The notes: generated by a model not told the origin, from the letters alone. Shown: positions 7,879 to 16,388, numbered from the stretch's first letter. The stretch is DNA of 64,000 nucleotides from UBA9676 sp035532275 (GCA_035532275.1 DATKRG010000164.1:1-64000); one strand, 5' to 3'. Translations and numbers: made by a program.

Positions 7879-10032
7879 GTGAACCCCCTGACTGCCAGCG
7901 CGTTTGACCTTCCCGACCGCCTCTCCCCCAAGGCCGACCCGGCGCTGATCGCCGGCGATGAGCAGCACTTCGCGGCCATCGCGGAGAGCCTCGGGCAGTC
8001 GATCGCCGACCTGTCCGGCCGCCTCGATGCCGAGCGCAGGGCGCCCGGCGGCATAGGCCAGGAGGCGATGGACCGGGACATGCAGATCCACCGGCTGACC
8101 GCTCGCCTGCGCGCCCTGCGCCGCTTCGGCCTGGACCTGTGCCTCGGGCACATGGTCAGCGCAGACAACCCCGAGCCCGTGTACGTCGGGCGGCTTGGCC
8201 TCACCGACAGCGCGGGCCGCCGGCTGCTGCTCGACTGGCGTTCCCCCGCGGCTGAGCCGTTCTTCGGAGCGACCCACGCCAGCCCGATGGGTCTGGCAAG
8301 CCGCCGCAGGTACCGCTGGACCCGCGGCCGGATCAGCGACTACTGGGACGAGGTGTTCACCCCGGACGGGCTAGTCGGGCACGCCGCGCTCGACGACCAG
8401 TCCGCCTTCATCGCCAGCCTGGGCAGCAGCCGGTCGGCCCGGATGCGAGACGTGCTCGGCACCATCCAGGCCGACCAGGACGCCATCATCCGCGCGGGAT
8501 CCCGCGGCGCTCTCGTCGTCGACGGCGGCCCGGGTACGGGCAAGACCGTCGTCGCGCTGCACCGCTCCGCCTACCTCCTCTACTCCGACCCCCGCCTCGG
8601 TCACCGCCGGGGCGGCGTGCTGTTCGTCGGTCCGCACCAGCCCTACCTGGCCTACGTCGCCGACGTCCTCCCCAGCCTCGGGGAGGAGGGCGTGCAGACC
8701 TGCACCCTGCGGGACCTCGTCGCCGAGGGAGCCGCGGCAGTGACCGAGACCGACCCGAACGTGGCTCTCCTGAAGTCGTCCGCGAACCTGGTGACCGCGA
8801 TCGAGACGGCCGTCCGGTTCTACGAGAACCCGCCCACCAAACCGATGACGGTCGAGACCCACTGGTCCGACATCAGGCTGAGCACCGGCGACTGGGCCGA
8901 GGCGTTCGAAGCACAGGCCCCCGGTACTCCGCACAACGAGGCGCGCGATCAGATCTGGGAGGCGCTGCTCACGATCCTGATCGACAAGCGCGACGGCGAC
9001 GCCCCGGCGCACCTGCTCCGCAAGTCGCTGCTGCAGAACAGGGAGCTGCTCACGGCCCTCAACCGGGCGTGGCCGCTGCTCTGGGCGGCTGACCTCGTCG
9101 CAGACCTGTGGTCGGTACCCGCCTACCTGCGGCTGTGCGCTCCCTGGCTCAGCCCCGATGACATTGCGAAGCTGCAGCGCGGGGACGCCCAGGCCTGGAC
9201 GGTGTCCGACCTGCCGCTCCTGGACGCAGCACGGCAGCGGCTCGGCGACCCGGAGGCGTCACGGCGGAAGCGCCGGCATAACGCCGCGGTCGCCGCCGAA
9301 CGCGAGCAGATGGCCCGGGTCGTCGACAACCTGATCGAGGCCGCCGACGACGAATACGGCGTAGGCCTGGTGACGATGCTGCGCGGCGAGGACTTCCAGG
9401 ACGCCCTGATCGACGAGTCCGCACTGGCCAGCACCGACCCGGACGTGCTCGCTGGCCCGTTCGCGCACATCGTCGTGGACGAGGCGCAGGAACTGACCGA
9501 CGCGGAGTGGCAGATGTTGCTGCTCCGCTGCCCGTCCCGGAGCTTCACCATCGTCGGGGACCGTGCCCAGGCCAGGCACGGGTTCACGGAGTCGTGGCAG
9601 GAACGGCTCGAGCGGGTCGGGCTCGACCGGATCAAGCTGGCCACCCTGAGCATCAACTACCGGACGCCGCAAGAGGTCATGGCGGAAGCCGAGCCGGTCA
9701 TCCGGGCCGTGCTCCCGGACGCCAACGTGCCAGCCTCCATCCGCAGCAGCGACGTCCCCGTCGTGCACGGCTCTGCTTCGGATCTGAGCCCGATCCTCGG
9801 CACCTGGCTCGCCGCGCATGCCGACGGGGTCGCCTGCGTCATCGGCGATCCCACATTCCGGGCGACGTCCCGCATCCGGTCGCTGACCCCGGAGCTGTCA
9901 AAGGGGCTCGAGTTTGACCTGGTCGTCCTCATCGACCCAGAGGCGTTCGGCAGGGGTATCGAAGGAGCGGTCGACCGCTATGTCGCGATGACCCGGGCAA
10001 CCCAGCAACTCGTCATCCTCACCAGCTCCTGA
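7879..10032 (+). CDS. helR: HelD-type superfamily 1 helicase, probably HelR (rifamycin tolerance)
   Basis: This UvrD-like ATPase belongs to the HelD family, which binds RNA polymerase and frees stalled or drug-bound enzyme. It shows the HelD N-terminal part (GRLGL about residue 104, LLLDWRSPAAEPFF), Walker A GPGTGKT at 217-223 and Walker B VVDEAQEL near 532-539, followed by helicase motifs to the C-terminus. I chose the GTG at 7879 because CGGAG precedes it at eight bases and it yields the expected N-terminus; an in-frame ATG at 7816 would add 21 cysteine-rich residues. The RAE upstream argues for HelR, the rifampicin-displacing subfamily, but the HelR-specific loop was not verified. Confidence 0.8.
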   Translation: MNPLTASAFDLPDRLSPKADPALIAGDEQHFAAIAESLGQSIADLSGRLDAERRAPGGIGQEAMDRDMQIHRLTARLRALRRFGLDLCLGHMVSADNPEPVYVGRLGLTDSAGRRLLLDWRSPAAEPFFGATHASPMGLASRRRYRWTRGRISDYWDEVFTPDGLVGHAALDDQSAFIASLGSSRSARMRDVLGTIQADQDAIIRAGSRGALVVDGGPGTGKTVVALHRSAYLLYSDPRLGHRRGGVLFVGPHQPYLAYVADVLPSLGEEGVQTCTLRDLVAEGAAAVTETDPNVALLKSSANLVTAIETAVRFYENPPTKPMTVETHWSDIRLSTGDWAEAFEAQAPGTPHNEARDQIWEALLTILIDKRDGDAPAHLLRKSLLQNRELLTALNRAWPLLWAADLVADLWSVPAYLRLCAPWLSPDDIAKLQRGDAQAWTVSDLPLLDAARQRLGDPEASRRKRRHNAAVAAEREQMARVVDNLIEAADDEYGVGLVTMLRGEDFQDALIDESALASTDPDVLAGPFAHIVVDEAQELTDAEWQMLLLRCPSRSFTIVGDRAQARHGFTESWQERLERVGLDRIKLATLSINYRTPQEVMAEAEPVIRAVLPDANVPASIRSSDVPVVHGSASDLSPILGTWLAAHADGVACVIGDPTFRATSRIRSLTPELSKGLEFDLVVLIDPEAFGRGIEGAVDRYVAMTRATQQLVILTSS

Positions 10033-10044
10033 CGTCGGCCAGGG

Positions 10045-10542
10045 TCACTCGGCGGTTAGGTCGCACTGATACCAGGTGCCTGACTTGCCGCCGAGGTCGG
10101 CCGGGTCGGCCGGGCCAACCGGGACGAACCCGGCCTTGGTCAGCACCTTCTGGGACGCGGCATTCCCGCGGGCGGTGGCCGCCCTGAGCGTGCGCAGCCC
10201 GTGCCGCGCCGCCGCCAGCCGGCACAGCTCCCGGACGGTCGCGGTCGCCACGCCACGGCCGGCGACGTGCTGCGCGACCCGGTAGCCGAGTTCCGCAGTG
10301 CCGTCCTCGAAGTTGACCAGGTTGAACCGGCCCAGTACCGAGCCATCCTCGGCGACGAGCACATAGAAGGCGCCGATGCCGGCCTCCTGCTCGGCCACCA
10401 AGGCGCTGTGCCGCTCGGTGAACTGGCCGAAGAACTCGTCGCCGCGGTCGGAGACCGAGGCAGCGAAGTAGGCGCGGTTCGCCAGCTCGAAGGCCAGGAC
10501 CGCCGGGGCATGGCCAGCATGCAGCCGCTGCAGCTCAGGCAC
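10045..10542 (-). CDS. GNAT-family N-acetyltransferase (RimJ/RimL-like)
   Basis: The 165-residue protein has the GNAT fold: LGRFNLVNFEDGTAELGYRV (beta4-5), the acetyl-CoA loop VAGRGVATATVREL near residue 95, and the C-terminal NAASQKVLTKAGF motif of RimJ/RimL and antibiotic-type acetyltransferases. The acceptor is unknown. The gene faces helR tail to tail with a 12-base gap. Its GTG start is set by a leaderless -10 box six bases upstream. Confidence 0.85.
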   Translation of the reverse strand: MPELQRLHAGHAPAVLAFELANRAYFAASVSDRGDEFFGQFTERHSALVAEQEAGIGAFYVLVAEDGSVLGRFNLVNFEDGTAELGYRVAQHVAGRGVATATVRELCRLAAARHGLRTLRAATARGNAASQKVLTKAGFVPVGPADPADLGGKSGTWYQCDLTAE

Positions 10543-10548
10543 TGCCCA

Positions 10549-10554
10549 AATCTA
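10549..10554 (-). promoter_or_regulatory. Leaderless -10 box of the GNAT gene
   Basis: On the minus strand TAGATT lies six bases before the GTG start, predicting a transcript that begins at the start codon. Confidence 0.5.
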
Positions 10555-10766
10555 CCCAGATGGTGCGCTGAGGCCACCTGTGTTTCCGCCGCGCCAGGCT
10601 GGCCCTGGTGTGCTGGTGGTGGATGAGACCGGGGACAGCCAGGCGGGCAAGTGTCGCCGGAGTACTAATGGGCGACGTCGATCACCAGCCGGGAGCCGGC
10701 ACCGGGGCCGTTCAGCAGGAAGACGCGGAACGGCAGGGACTTTGCCCTGACCCCGACGCCGGCACC

Positions 10767-11828
10767 TCACCGCTCCGGTTCGGCCGCGGCGGGAAGGCGG
10801 CGGCAGGCGGCGACCACGGTGTCCCAGAAGCGGGCCGCGTCGACCGAGGTGATGACGAGGGCGTTGCAGGCGTCGGCCGGGGCGCGGAAGTCGGTGACTG
10901 TCATGCCGGCCGTCCACCGGCCCATGGTCTCCACCTCGACCCGGGCGGGCCGGCCGCCGAACAGCCATGGCTCGGCGGCCAGCGCCACCGCGCAGACGTC
11001 GTGCACGGCCGGGCCGTCACCGACCGGATCCTCGCCGGCCTCGCCCGGGGAGCCGTCCGGCCCGCTGCCGGCCGTGCCGTGGGCGGGCCGGGTCTCGTCG
11101 GCGCGGTACCCGCCCAGCCCGGGCAGCAGCAGGTCGCTGCCCAGCCGTCCCAGCCCGCGCAGCCGCTCCCGCACAGCCGGCCCGGCCCGGGCCTGCAGTG
11201 TCACGTCGAGCCCGACCATGGTCACCCGCCACCCGGCGCCGAACACGATCGCCGCCGCCTCCGGGTCGGTGGCGATGTTGAACTCCGCGGCCGGGGTGAC
11301 GTTGCCCCTGCCCGCTGACCCGCCCATGATCACGAAGTCGGCGACCTGGCTGGCCAGCGCCGGGTGCCGGCGGATGGCGAGCGCGATGTTGGTCAGCGGG
11401 CCGGTCGCGACCAGGGTGACCTCCCCCGGCGACCCGGCGATGGTCTCGATGAGCAGATCGGTCGCGGGCTGGGCAGCGGGCCGGCCCCGCGGTGGCGGCA
11501 GGCGTGCCTGGCCCAGGCCGGACTCGCCGTGCACATGCCGGGCGTCGGCGAACGGGCGCAGCAGCGGCACCGGGCTGCCGGCCGCCACCGGCACCTGGCC
11601 GTGGCCGGCGAACTCCAGCACGCTCAGCGCGTTGGCCGTTGTCCGCTCCAGGCTCACGTTGCCGGCCACCGTGGTGACGCCGCACAGGTCCAGGCCCGGA
11701 TGGCCACAGGCGTAGACGATCGCGAACGCGTCGTCGATCCCCGGGTCGCAGTCCAGCAGGATCCGCTTGGGCGGTGCGGCGGGCGGCGGCACCTGCGGCG
11801 ATGACGCGGCGGGCTGCGGGGTGACCAT
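10767..11828 (-). CDS. Inosine/uridine-preferring nucleoside hydrolase
   Basis: The 353-residue enzyme hydrolyses ribonucleosides to base and ribose. The calcium site is visible as DCDPGIDDAF (Asp26, Asp28, Asp32, Asp33), with PLTNIALAI, the substrate loop EFNIATDPEAA and the C-terminal His276-Asp277 in AVHDVCAVA. Two oddities are a Pro/Ala-rich 20-residue N-terminal extension and a Gly/Asp/Pro-rich insert (about 241-272) just before the catalytic His. The ATG start has a leaderless -10 box inside the end of the preceding gene. It probably works in nucleoside salvage. Confidence 0.88.
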   Translation of the reverse strand: MVTPQPAASSPQVPPPAAPPKRILLDCDPGIDDAFAIVYACGHPGLDLCGVTTVAGNVSLERTTANALSVLEFAGHGQVPVAAGSPVPLLRPFADARHVHGESGLGQARLPPPRGRPAAQPATDLLIETIAGSPGEVTLVATGPLTNIALAIRRHPALASQVADFVIMGGSAGRGNVTPAAEFNIATDPEAAAIVFGAGWRVTMVGLDVTLQARAGPAVRERLRGLGRLGSDLLLPGLGGYRADETRPAHGTAGSGPDGSPGEAGEDPVGDGPAVHDVCAVALAAEPWLFGGRPARVEVETMGRWTAGMTVTDFRAPADACNALVITSVDAARFWDTVVAACRRLPAAAEPER

Positions 11829-11834
11829 CAGGCC

Positions 11835-11840
11835 AGGCTA
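11835..11840 (-). promoter_or_regulatory. Leaderless -10 box of the nucleoside hydrolase gene
   Basis: TAGCCT on the minus strand lies six bases before the ATG and overlaps the stop region of the Sel1-repeat gene, so the hydrolase probably has its own promoter. Confidence 0.5.
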
Positions 11841-12833
11841 ACGCTGCGCGCCGGTGGGCCTGCCCCGGCGCGGGCGCAGGTACACCAGGTCGATCATGGC
11901 CCTGGTGTCCCCGGCGTCCCTGGCGGTGCGGTACCAGCGCTGGGCTTCGCTGGCCTCCCCCTGCCGCTTGTGCAGCAGGGCCAGGTTCACCATGGCATCG
12001 GTGTCGCCGGCCTCGCTGGCGGTGCGGTACCACCGCAGCGCGTCGATGACGTCGTCCCGCCGTTCCAGCATCAGCCCGAGGTTGACCATGGCGGCGGTGT
12101 CCCCGGACAGGCTGGCGGTGCGGTACCAGCGTTCGGCTTCGGCCAGCTCTCCCCGCCCCTCCAGCAGGATGGCCAGGTTGATCATGGCGGTGGTGTCGCC
12201 GGCCTCGCTGGCGGTGCGGTACCACTTCTCGCTGCCGACGGCGCCTTCGCGCCGGGTGACCAGGATCTGCAGATAGTCCTGGGCGGCGGCGTCGCCCGCC
12301 TCGGCAGCCAGGCGGCACCACTGCTCGGCCTCGGCCTCCTCGCCCCGCTCACCGAGCAGCAGGGCCAGGTTGTAGCTGGCGATCATGTCGCCGGCCTCGG
12401 CCGCCGCCCGGTACCACCGCTCGGCCTCGGCGTTATCGCCCCGCTCGCTGAGCAGCAGGCCCAGCAGCACCATGGCCGCGGTGTGGCCGGCCCGCACGGC
12501 CAGGCGGCACCACTGCTCGGCCTCGTCCACCTCACCGCGCCGTTCCAGCAGCACGGCCAGGTTGTACATGGCCATCGCCTGGCCGGCCCCCGCGGCTGTC
12601 CGCCACCACCGCTCCGCCTTGGCGTCCTCACCCCGCTGCTCCAGCAGCCGCCCGAGGTTGACCATGGCGACGATGCCGCCGCCCGCTGCCGCCCGCCGGT
12701 ACCAGCCCTCGGCCTCGGCGGTCTTCCCCTGCTGCTCCAGCAGCAGGGCCAGGCTCACCATCTCGTCCGTGCCGCCAGCAGCCGCAGGCCGGGGCGGCCG
12801 GATTGGTGCACTATCTCCCCGCTCGTCAAGCAT
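11838..12833 (-). CDS. Sel1-like/TPR repeat protein
   Basis: The 331-residue protein is almost entirely eight or nine tandem 36-residue Sel1-like helical repeats of the form AMVNLGxLLExRGExxEAExWYRxAAxAGD. These form a solenoid that binds other proteins. There is no signal peptide or membrane segment. A CATGCT box six bases before the ATG suggests a leaderless transcript. The partner is unknown; the downstream nucleoside hydrolase has its own promoter, so linkage is weak. Length differs between Sel1 proteins, so a changed repeat number cannot be judged. Confidence 0.85.
   Translation of the reverse strand: MLDERGDSAPIRPPRPAAAGGTDEMVSLALLLEQQGKTAEAEGWYRRAAAGGGIVAMVNLGRLLEQRGEDAKAERWWRTAAGAGQAMAMYNLAVLLERRGEVDEAEQWCRLAVRAGHTAAMVLLGLLLSERGDNAEAERWYRAAAEAGDMIASYNLALLLGERGEEAEAEQWCRLAAEAGDAAAQDYLQILVTRREGAVGSEKWYRTASEAGDTTAMINLAILLEGRGELAEAERWYRTASLSGDTAAMVNLGLMLERRDDVIDALRWYRTASEAGDTDAMVNLALLHKRQGEASEAQRWYRTARDAGDTRAMIDLVYLRPRRGRPTGAQR
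11880..12780 (-). repeat. Tandem coding repeat, about 108 bp per unit
   Basis: The DNA of the Sel1 gene repeats with a 108-bp period, with recurring segments such as CTGGCGGTGCGGTACCA and AGGTTGACCATGGC. The 3' half units are the most alike, which suggests recent duplication or recombination between units. Confidence 0.75.
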
Positions 12834-12895
12834 TGGTCAAGCATGGCAGCTATGACCGGCGGGTGAGCACGCGCGGGCACAAACCCGGGCAGGGG

Positions 12896-13447
12896 TCAGC
12901 CAGTGGCGTGCAGCCAGCGGACCGGGGCTCCGTCACCGGCGCAGCGGAACGGCTCGAGTTCGTGGTCCCAGGGCTGGCCGAGCAGCCGGGCGATCTCGTC
13001 GGCCAGGGAGCTGACCCGGTCCACGGCAGTCCCGGGCGCGCCGAGCCGGGGGCGGCAGACCACGCCGGATTCGGCGGCGGCCGCCACCGTCATCGCCGCC
13101 CGCAGGCGGCTCTCCGGGATGAGGATGTCACCGTTGGCCATCGTGACCGCCGAGAACAGCCCCAGATCGGGGGTGTAGTTGTAGCGCATGGCGTCACAGC
13201 CGGGGCTGGCCTCCTCGGTGATCTCGAAACGCAGCCGGTTCCATCCGGCCAGTGCCGATGTGATCGCCGCGGACGTCCCCGGCCGTGCCTGCCAGTTCAG
13301 CTCGGCACGCACCATGCCGGGCGCCGCGGGCTGGTTCACCCACGGCAGATCCACGGCCACGCCGATAGCCCCGGCCACCGCCCACTCAATGTGCGGGCAC
13401 AGCGCCGGGGGCGCGGAATGAACCTGCAGCACGCCACTAACAGACAC
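12896..13447 (-). CDS. DUF3145 family protein
   Basis: The 183-residue protein matches the actinobacterial DUF3145 family throughout: VLQVHSAPPALCPHIEWAV near the start, a central AELNWQ, RFEITEEASPG and the end WDHELEPFRCAGDGAPVRWL. Its function is unknown. I chose the GTG at 13447 because GGAGG precedes it and family members begin only a few residues before VHSAP; the in-frame upstream codons would add 13 residues. It is divergent from the ATPase pair. Confidence 0.85.
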   Translation of the reverse strand: MSVSGVLQVHSAPPALCPHIEWAVAGAIGVAVDLPWVNQPAAPGMVRAELNWQARPGTSAAITSALAGWNRLRFEITEEASPGCDAMRYNYTPDLGLFSAVTMANGDILIPESRLRAAMTVAAAAESGVVCRPRLGAPGTAVDRVSSLADEIARLLGQPWDHELEPFRCAGDGAPVRWLHATG

Positions 13448-13620
13448 CAGGCCTCCCTGCGAGCGAACGAGATGCGTCTTCCCCAACGACCTCGGCTCCG
13501 CGCGCCGACCACCCGGGGCCCTGCCGTGCTGCGGGCAGGCTCCAGTTCGTATTCTGCCTCACCAGCAACCGCCGGCACCAGCACTTTCCGCGTGTCGCGG
13601 CGGCGTGATGTAGTTGATGG

Positions 13621-14445
13621 GTGACCCCCGGCCAGGCCGCCCCCGCCACCCCTGGCATGCCCACGAATGTCGCCGAACGTGACATCGCGGGTTTGCTGTT
13701 CGTCGCCGAGATGTACGGCGTGCAGCTCGACCAGCTGGCCGCTCTGCTCGGCGTCACCGAACCGCGGGCACGCGGCGTCACGGCCAGCTGGCAACGCGCC
13801 CGCTATGCCGAGTCGGCACGGCTCGGGCCGGGCCCGCCGTGGGTCTGGCTGTCCCGGGCCGGGCTCGCCGCCTGCGGGCTGCGTTCCCCCGCCACCGCGC
13901 CGGCGCTGTCCCGGCTGGCGCACCTGCGGGCGGTGGCGGCGGTGCGGCTGGCGCTGGAGGCCACTCCCGGCTACCGCGGCGCGGGCGCGTTCTGGCGCAG
14001 CGAGCGCCGGCTCCGGGCGCGGATGGGGGGCCGGGTCGGGTTACGGGAGCACGTCCCCGACGGGGAGGTGCACTGGCCGGACGGGGCGCCGGTTGCCTGG
14101 GCCGGCGAATGCTGGGCGGTCGAGGCCGAGCTGACCCGCAAGACCGTCGCCAGGACAGCCGCCATCATGCGGGAGATCCTCACCAGGACCGGCGACTACG
14201 GCTGCCCGGCGGCGCAGGCCCGTGAGCCGGGCCGGCCGCCGCGGCATGACCGGGTGCTCTACCTGTGCTCGCCCGCCGCCCGCCCCACCGTCGCCCGGGC
14301 GCGGGAGATGGCCGGTGCGCTCGGCGCCCGGGTGGAGACCCGTGACCTGCCGCCCGGTGCCGCCCTGCCCGGCCTGCCCGGTGCTGGCCTGCCCGGTGCT
14401 GGCCAGTCCCGTGCTGGCCAGTCCCGTGCTGGTGCGCCGTCATGA
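13621..14445 (+). CDS. Winged-helix, replication-relaxation-like protein with nuclease-like core
   Basis: The 274-residue protein begins with a winged-helix region (about 18-90, RDIAGLLFVAEMYGVQLDQL) like the actinobacterial replication-relaxation family found on plasmids and integrative elements. The middle (about 145-185) has a DG, then WAVEAELTRK, a spacing that recalls PD-(D/E)XK nucleases; that is an inference. The C-terminus holds four 5-residue repeats (GLPGA twice, GQSRA twice). It overlaps the next gene by the ATGA start/stop, so the two are co-translated. Codon 141 is the rare TTA. Confidence 0.6.
   Translation: MTPGQAAPATPGMPTNVAERDIAGLLFVAEMYGVQLDQLAALLGVTEPRARGVTASWQRARYAESARLGPGPPWVWLSRAGLAACGLRSPATAPALSRLAHLRAVAAVRLALEATPGYRGAGAFWRSERRLRARMGGRVGLREHVPDGEVHWPDGAPVAWAGECWAVEAELTRKTVARTAAIMREILTRTGDYGCPAAQAREPGRPPRHDRVLYLCSPAARPTVARAREMAGALGARVETRDLPPGAALPGLPGAGLPGAGQSRAGQSRAGAPS
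14371..14430 (+). repeat. Four tandem 15-bp repeats
   Basis: GGCCTGCCCGGTGCT occurs twice, then GGCCAGTCCCGTGCT twice, in frame, encoding the C-terminal pentapeptide repeats. In-frame units can vary in number by slippage without breaking the gene. Confidence 0.85.
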
Positions 14446-16325
14446 TCCGCCGCTACCTCGGGCTGCTGGCGCTGCTGGCCGTGGGCCGCCTGCTGATCCG
14501 GCTGGCAGGGCTGGCGGTGATCGCCGCGCTGGCTGTCGCGGCCGCGCCGGTGTCGCTGGTGGCTGCCTACGCGGCCACCATGGCCTGGCTGGCGGGCTGG
14601 CCGCCGCGGCGGCTCTACCGGGCCGCGCTGTGGTGCCTGCCGATGGTGGTGGTCTGGCTGGCCGCGACCGCTGTGACCACCCGGTCGTGGCGGCAGGTGG
14701 CCGCCGCGCCGTACCTGGCCTGGCTCGCCATGTGGCACGGGGCCGCGGCTGGGTCCGTCGCGCTGGCCGCGCTGACCATCGCCCCGGCGGCGATCCCGCT
14801 CGGCCTGGCCGCGGGCGGGCTGGCCTGGGCCTGGCGGGGCTATGCGATGCGGACCGGCACCGGCGGCCTGTCCCCCGGCTCCGCCGTGAGCTTCGACCGG
14901 CGGCAGTGGCGGCACCAGGCCCGCAGTGCGCGGGCCAGGATCGCCGCGCCTGGTGCGGTACCGCTGCTGTCCCGCGGCGGGGACATCGTGCCCGGTGCCG
15001 TCATCCGCACGGTTGGGCACCGGGCATCACCGGCCGCGGCCATCCCCTACCGGCGGCTGCGCTCCCATCAGGTGGTGATCGGGACCACCGGCACCGGTAA
15101 GACCACCCTGCTGTTACGGCTGTGGGCCGGGTTCTGCGCCCGGGGCCTGCAGCTGTACGCGGCCGGGGCCGGCCACCGGCCGCTGCTGGTGGTCCTGGAC
15201 TGCAAGGGCGGGGCCGACTCCCGGCGGGTGGCCGACCGTGCCCGGCGGGTGCTGCGGGATGCCGGCGCCCGGTCCACGGCGGTCTGGCCGGACGAGGCGG
15301 CGCTGTCGCTGTGGGCGCTGCCGCCCCGGCAGCTCATCACCACCCTGGTGGACATGATCGAGCACGGCACCGGCGGGGCCGCCTACTACGCCGACGTGAT
15401 GGAGGCGGTGGTCGCGCTGGCGGTGGACGCGCCCGCCGGCCCGCCCGCCAGCGCGGCCGACTTCCTGGCCCGGCTCGATCCGGGCTGGCTGGCGGCCGTC
15501 TACGCCGGCGACAGCGCCGACGCGGCGCTGCTCCGGTCGGCGTCGCGGCACATCGCCGACATCGCACTGCGGTTCCGCACCCTGTTCCGCCGCCTCGGCG
15601 AGGGCCTGGACGGGCCGGGCGGCTTCGGCGACGCCGACGTCTGGTACTGCATCCTGGAGGGGACCTCGGAGATCAGCGTCGCCGAGACACAGGCACGGGC
15701 GCTGGTGGACCTGCTGGCCAGCTACGCGGCCGACGGCCGGGGCAGCCAGCGGGAGATCCTGCTGGCGGTGGACGAGTTCAGCGCCGTCTCCCGCCGGCTC
15801 CCGGTGTGGGAGCTGTACGAGCGGGCACGCTCGCTCGGGCTGGCGTTGCAGGTCTCCGCCCAGTCCTGGCAGGGGCTGGCCACCCGGGATGACGACCGGT
15901 ACCGGATCGCGGCCACCGCCGACGGCGGCATCTGGCTGCTGCGCACACCGCACCCGGACGCGGCGGCCGGGCTGGCGGGCACCCGCCCGGTTATCGACAC
16001 CTCCCGGCGGGTGCGGGGGGTGCCGCGGTGGAGCCACGAGGGCTCGTCCCGGATACGGCAGGCGCCGGTCGTCGACCCGGCCATCATCCGCTCGCTGGAC
16101 GTCGGCCAGGCCGCCTACATCTACCGGGGCGGTGTCACGTACGTGCAGATCAAACGGCTGGTCGCGGCGCCAGCCGCGGTGGCCGGCCAGCCGGTGCCAG
16201 GCCAGCCGGTGACGGTCACCGGGGCTGCGGCCGCCGGGCACGCCAGCACACCGCGGCCTGAGCCGGCGGCACCGCCGGACGCCGGCCAGTTCCTCGACGA
16301 GGCGTTCGGCGCCGGGCCGCACTGA
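14442..16325 (+). CDS. VirD4/TraG/FtsK-like membrane ATPase
   Basis: The 627-residue protein has four or five hydrophobic helices in its first 135 residues, then a P-loop ATPase: Walker A GTTGTGKT at 214-221, Walker B LLAVDEF near 440-446 and a sensor Gln in QVSAQSWQ near 474. This is the layout of type IV coupling proteins that pump DNA during conjugation. The tail is a Pro/Ala-rich linker ending in QFLDEAFG. It overlaps the winged-helix gene by four bases. No relaxase, other secretion gene, integrase or replication origin is nearby, so the substrate is unknown. Codon 225, beside the P-loop, is TTA. Confidence 0.75.
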   Translation: MIRRYLGLLALLAVGRLLIRLAGLAVIAALAVAAAPVSLVAAYAATMAWLAGWPPRRLYRAALWCLPMVVVWLAATAVTTRSWRQVAAAPYLAWLAMWHGAAAGSVALAALTIAPAAIPLGLAAGGLAWAWRGYAMRTGTGGLSPGSAVSFDRRQWRHQARSARARIAAPGAVPLLSRGGDIVPGAVIRTVGHRASPAAAIPYRRLRSHQVVIGTTGTGKTTLLLRLWAGFCARGLQLYAAGAGHRPLLVVLDCKGGADSRRVADRARRVLRDAGARSTAVWPDEAALSLWALPPRQLITTLVDMIEHGTGGAAYYADVMEAVVALAVDAPAGPPASAADFLARLDPGWLAAVYAGDSADAALLRSASRHIADIALRFRTLFRRLGEGLDGPGGFGDADVWYCILEGTSEISVAETQARALVDLLASYAADGRGSQREILLAVDEFSAVSRRLPVWELYERARSLGLALQVSAQSWQGLATRDDDRYRIAATADGGIWLLRTPHPDAAAGLAGTRPVIDTSRRVRGVPRWSHEGSSRIRQAPVVDPAIIRSLDVGQAAYIYRGGVTYVQIKRLVAAPAAVAGQPVPGQPVTVTGAAAAGHASTPRPEPAAPPDAGQFLDEAFGAGPH

Positions 16326-16346
16326 GCCTTCCTCCCCGGGTAGACA

Positions 16347-16388
16347 TTGACATCCAGGCAAGACTCGATCAACATCGGTCAACAACGG
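16347..16388 (+). promoter_or_regulatory. Candidate promoter and tandem operator before the DeoR gene
   Basis: TTGACA (16347-16352) is a good -35 box, with a weak CAACAT 17 bases later. Two 10-bp direct repeats, TCAACATCGG and TCAACAACGG (16369-16388), lie one helical turn apart and overlap the start region. They are a likely binding site for the DeoR protein encoded next (inference). Confidence 0.45.

Noticed and set aside
11880..12780. Regular repeats that could suggest a CRISPR array
   Set aside because: The 108-bp period is continuous and encodes Sel1 helices in one frame; there are no spacers and no cas genes.
13610..13620. Possible leaderless promoter of the winged-helix gene (GTAGTT then GTG)
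   Set aside because: The spacing and last base do not fit TANNNT at 6-7 bases; left unassigned.
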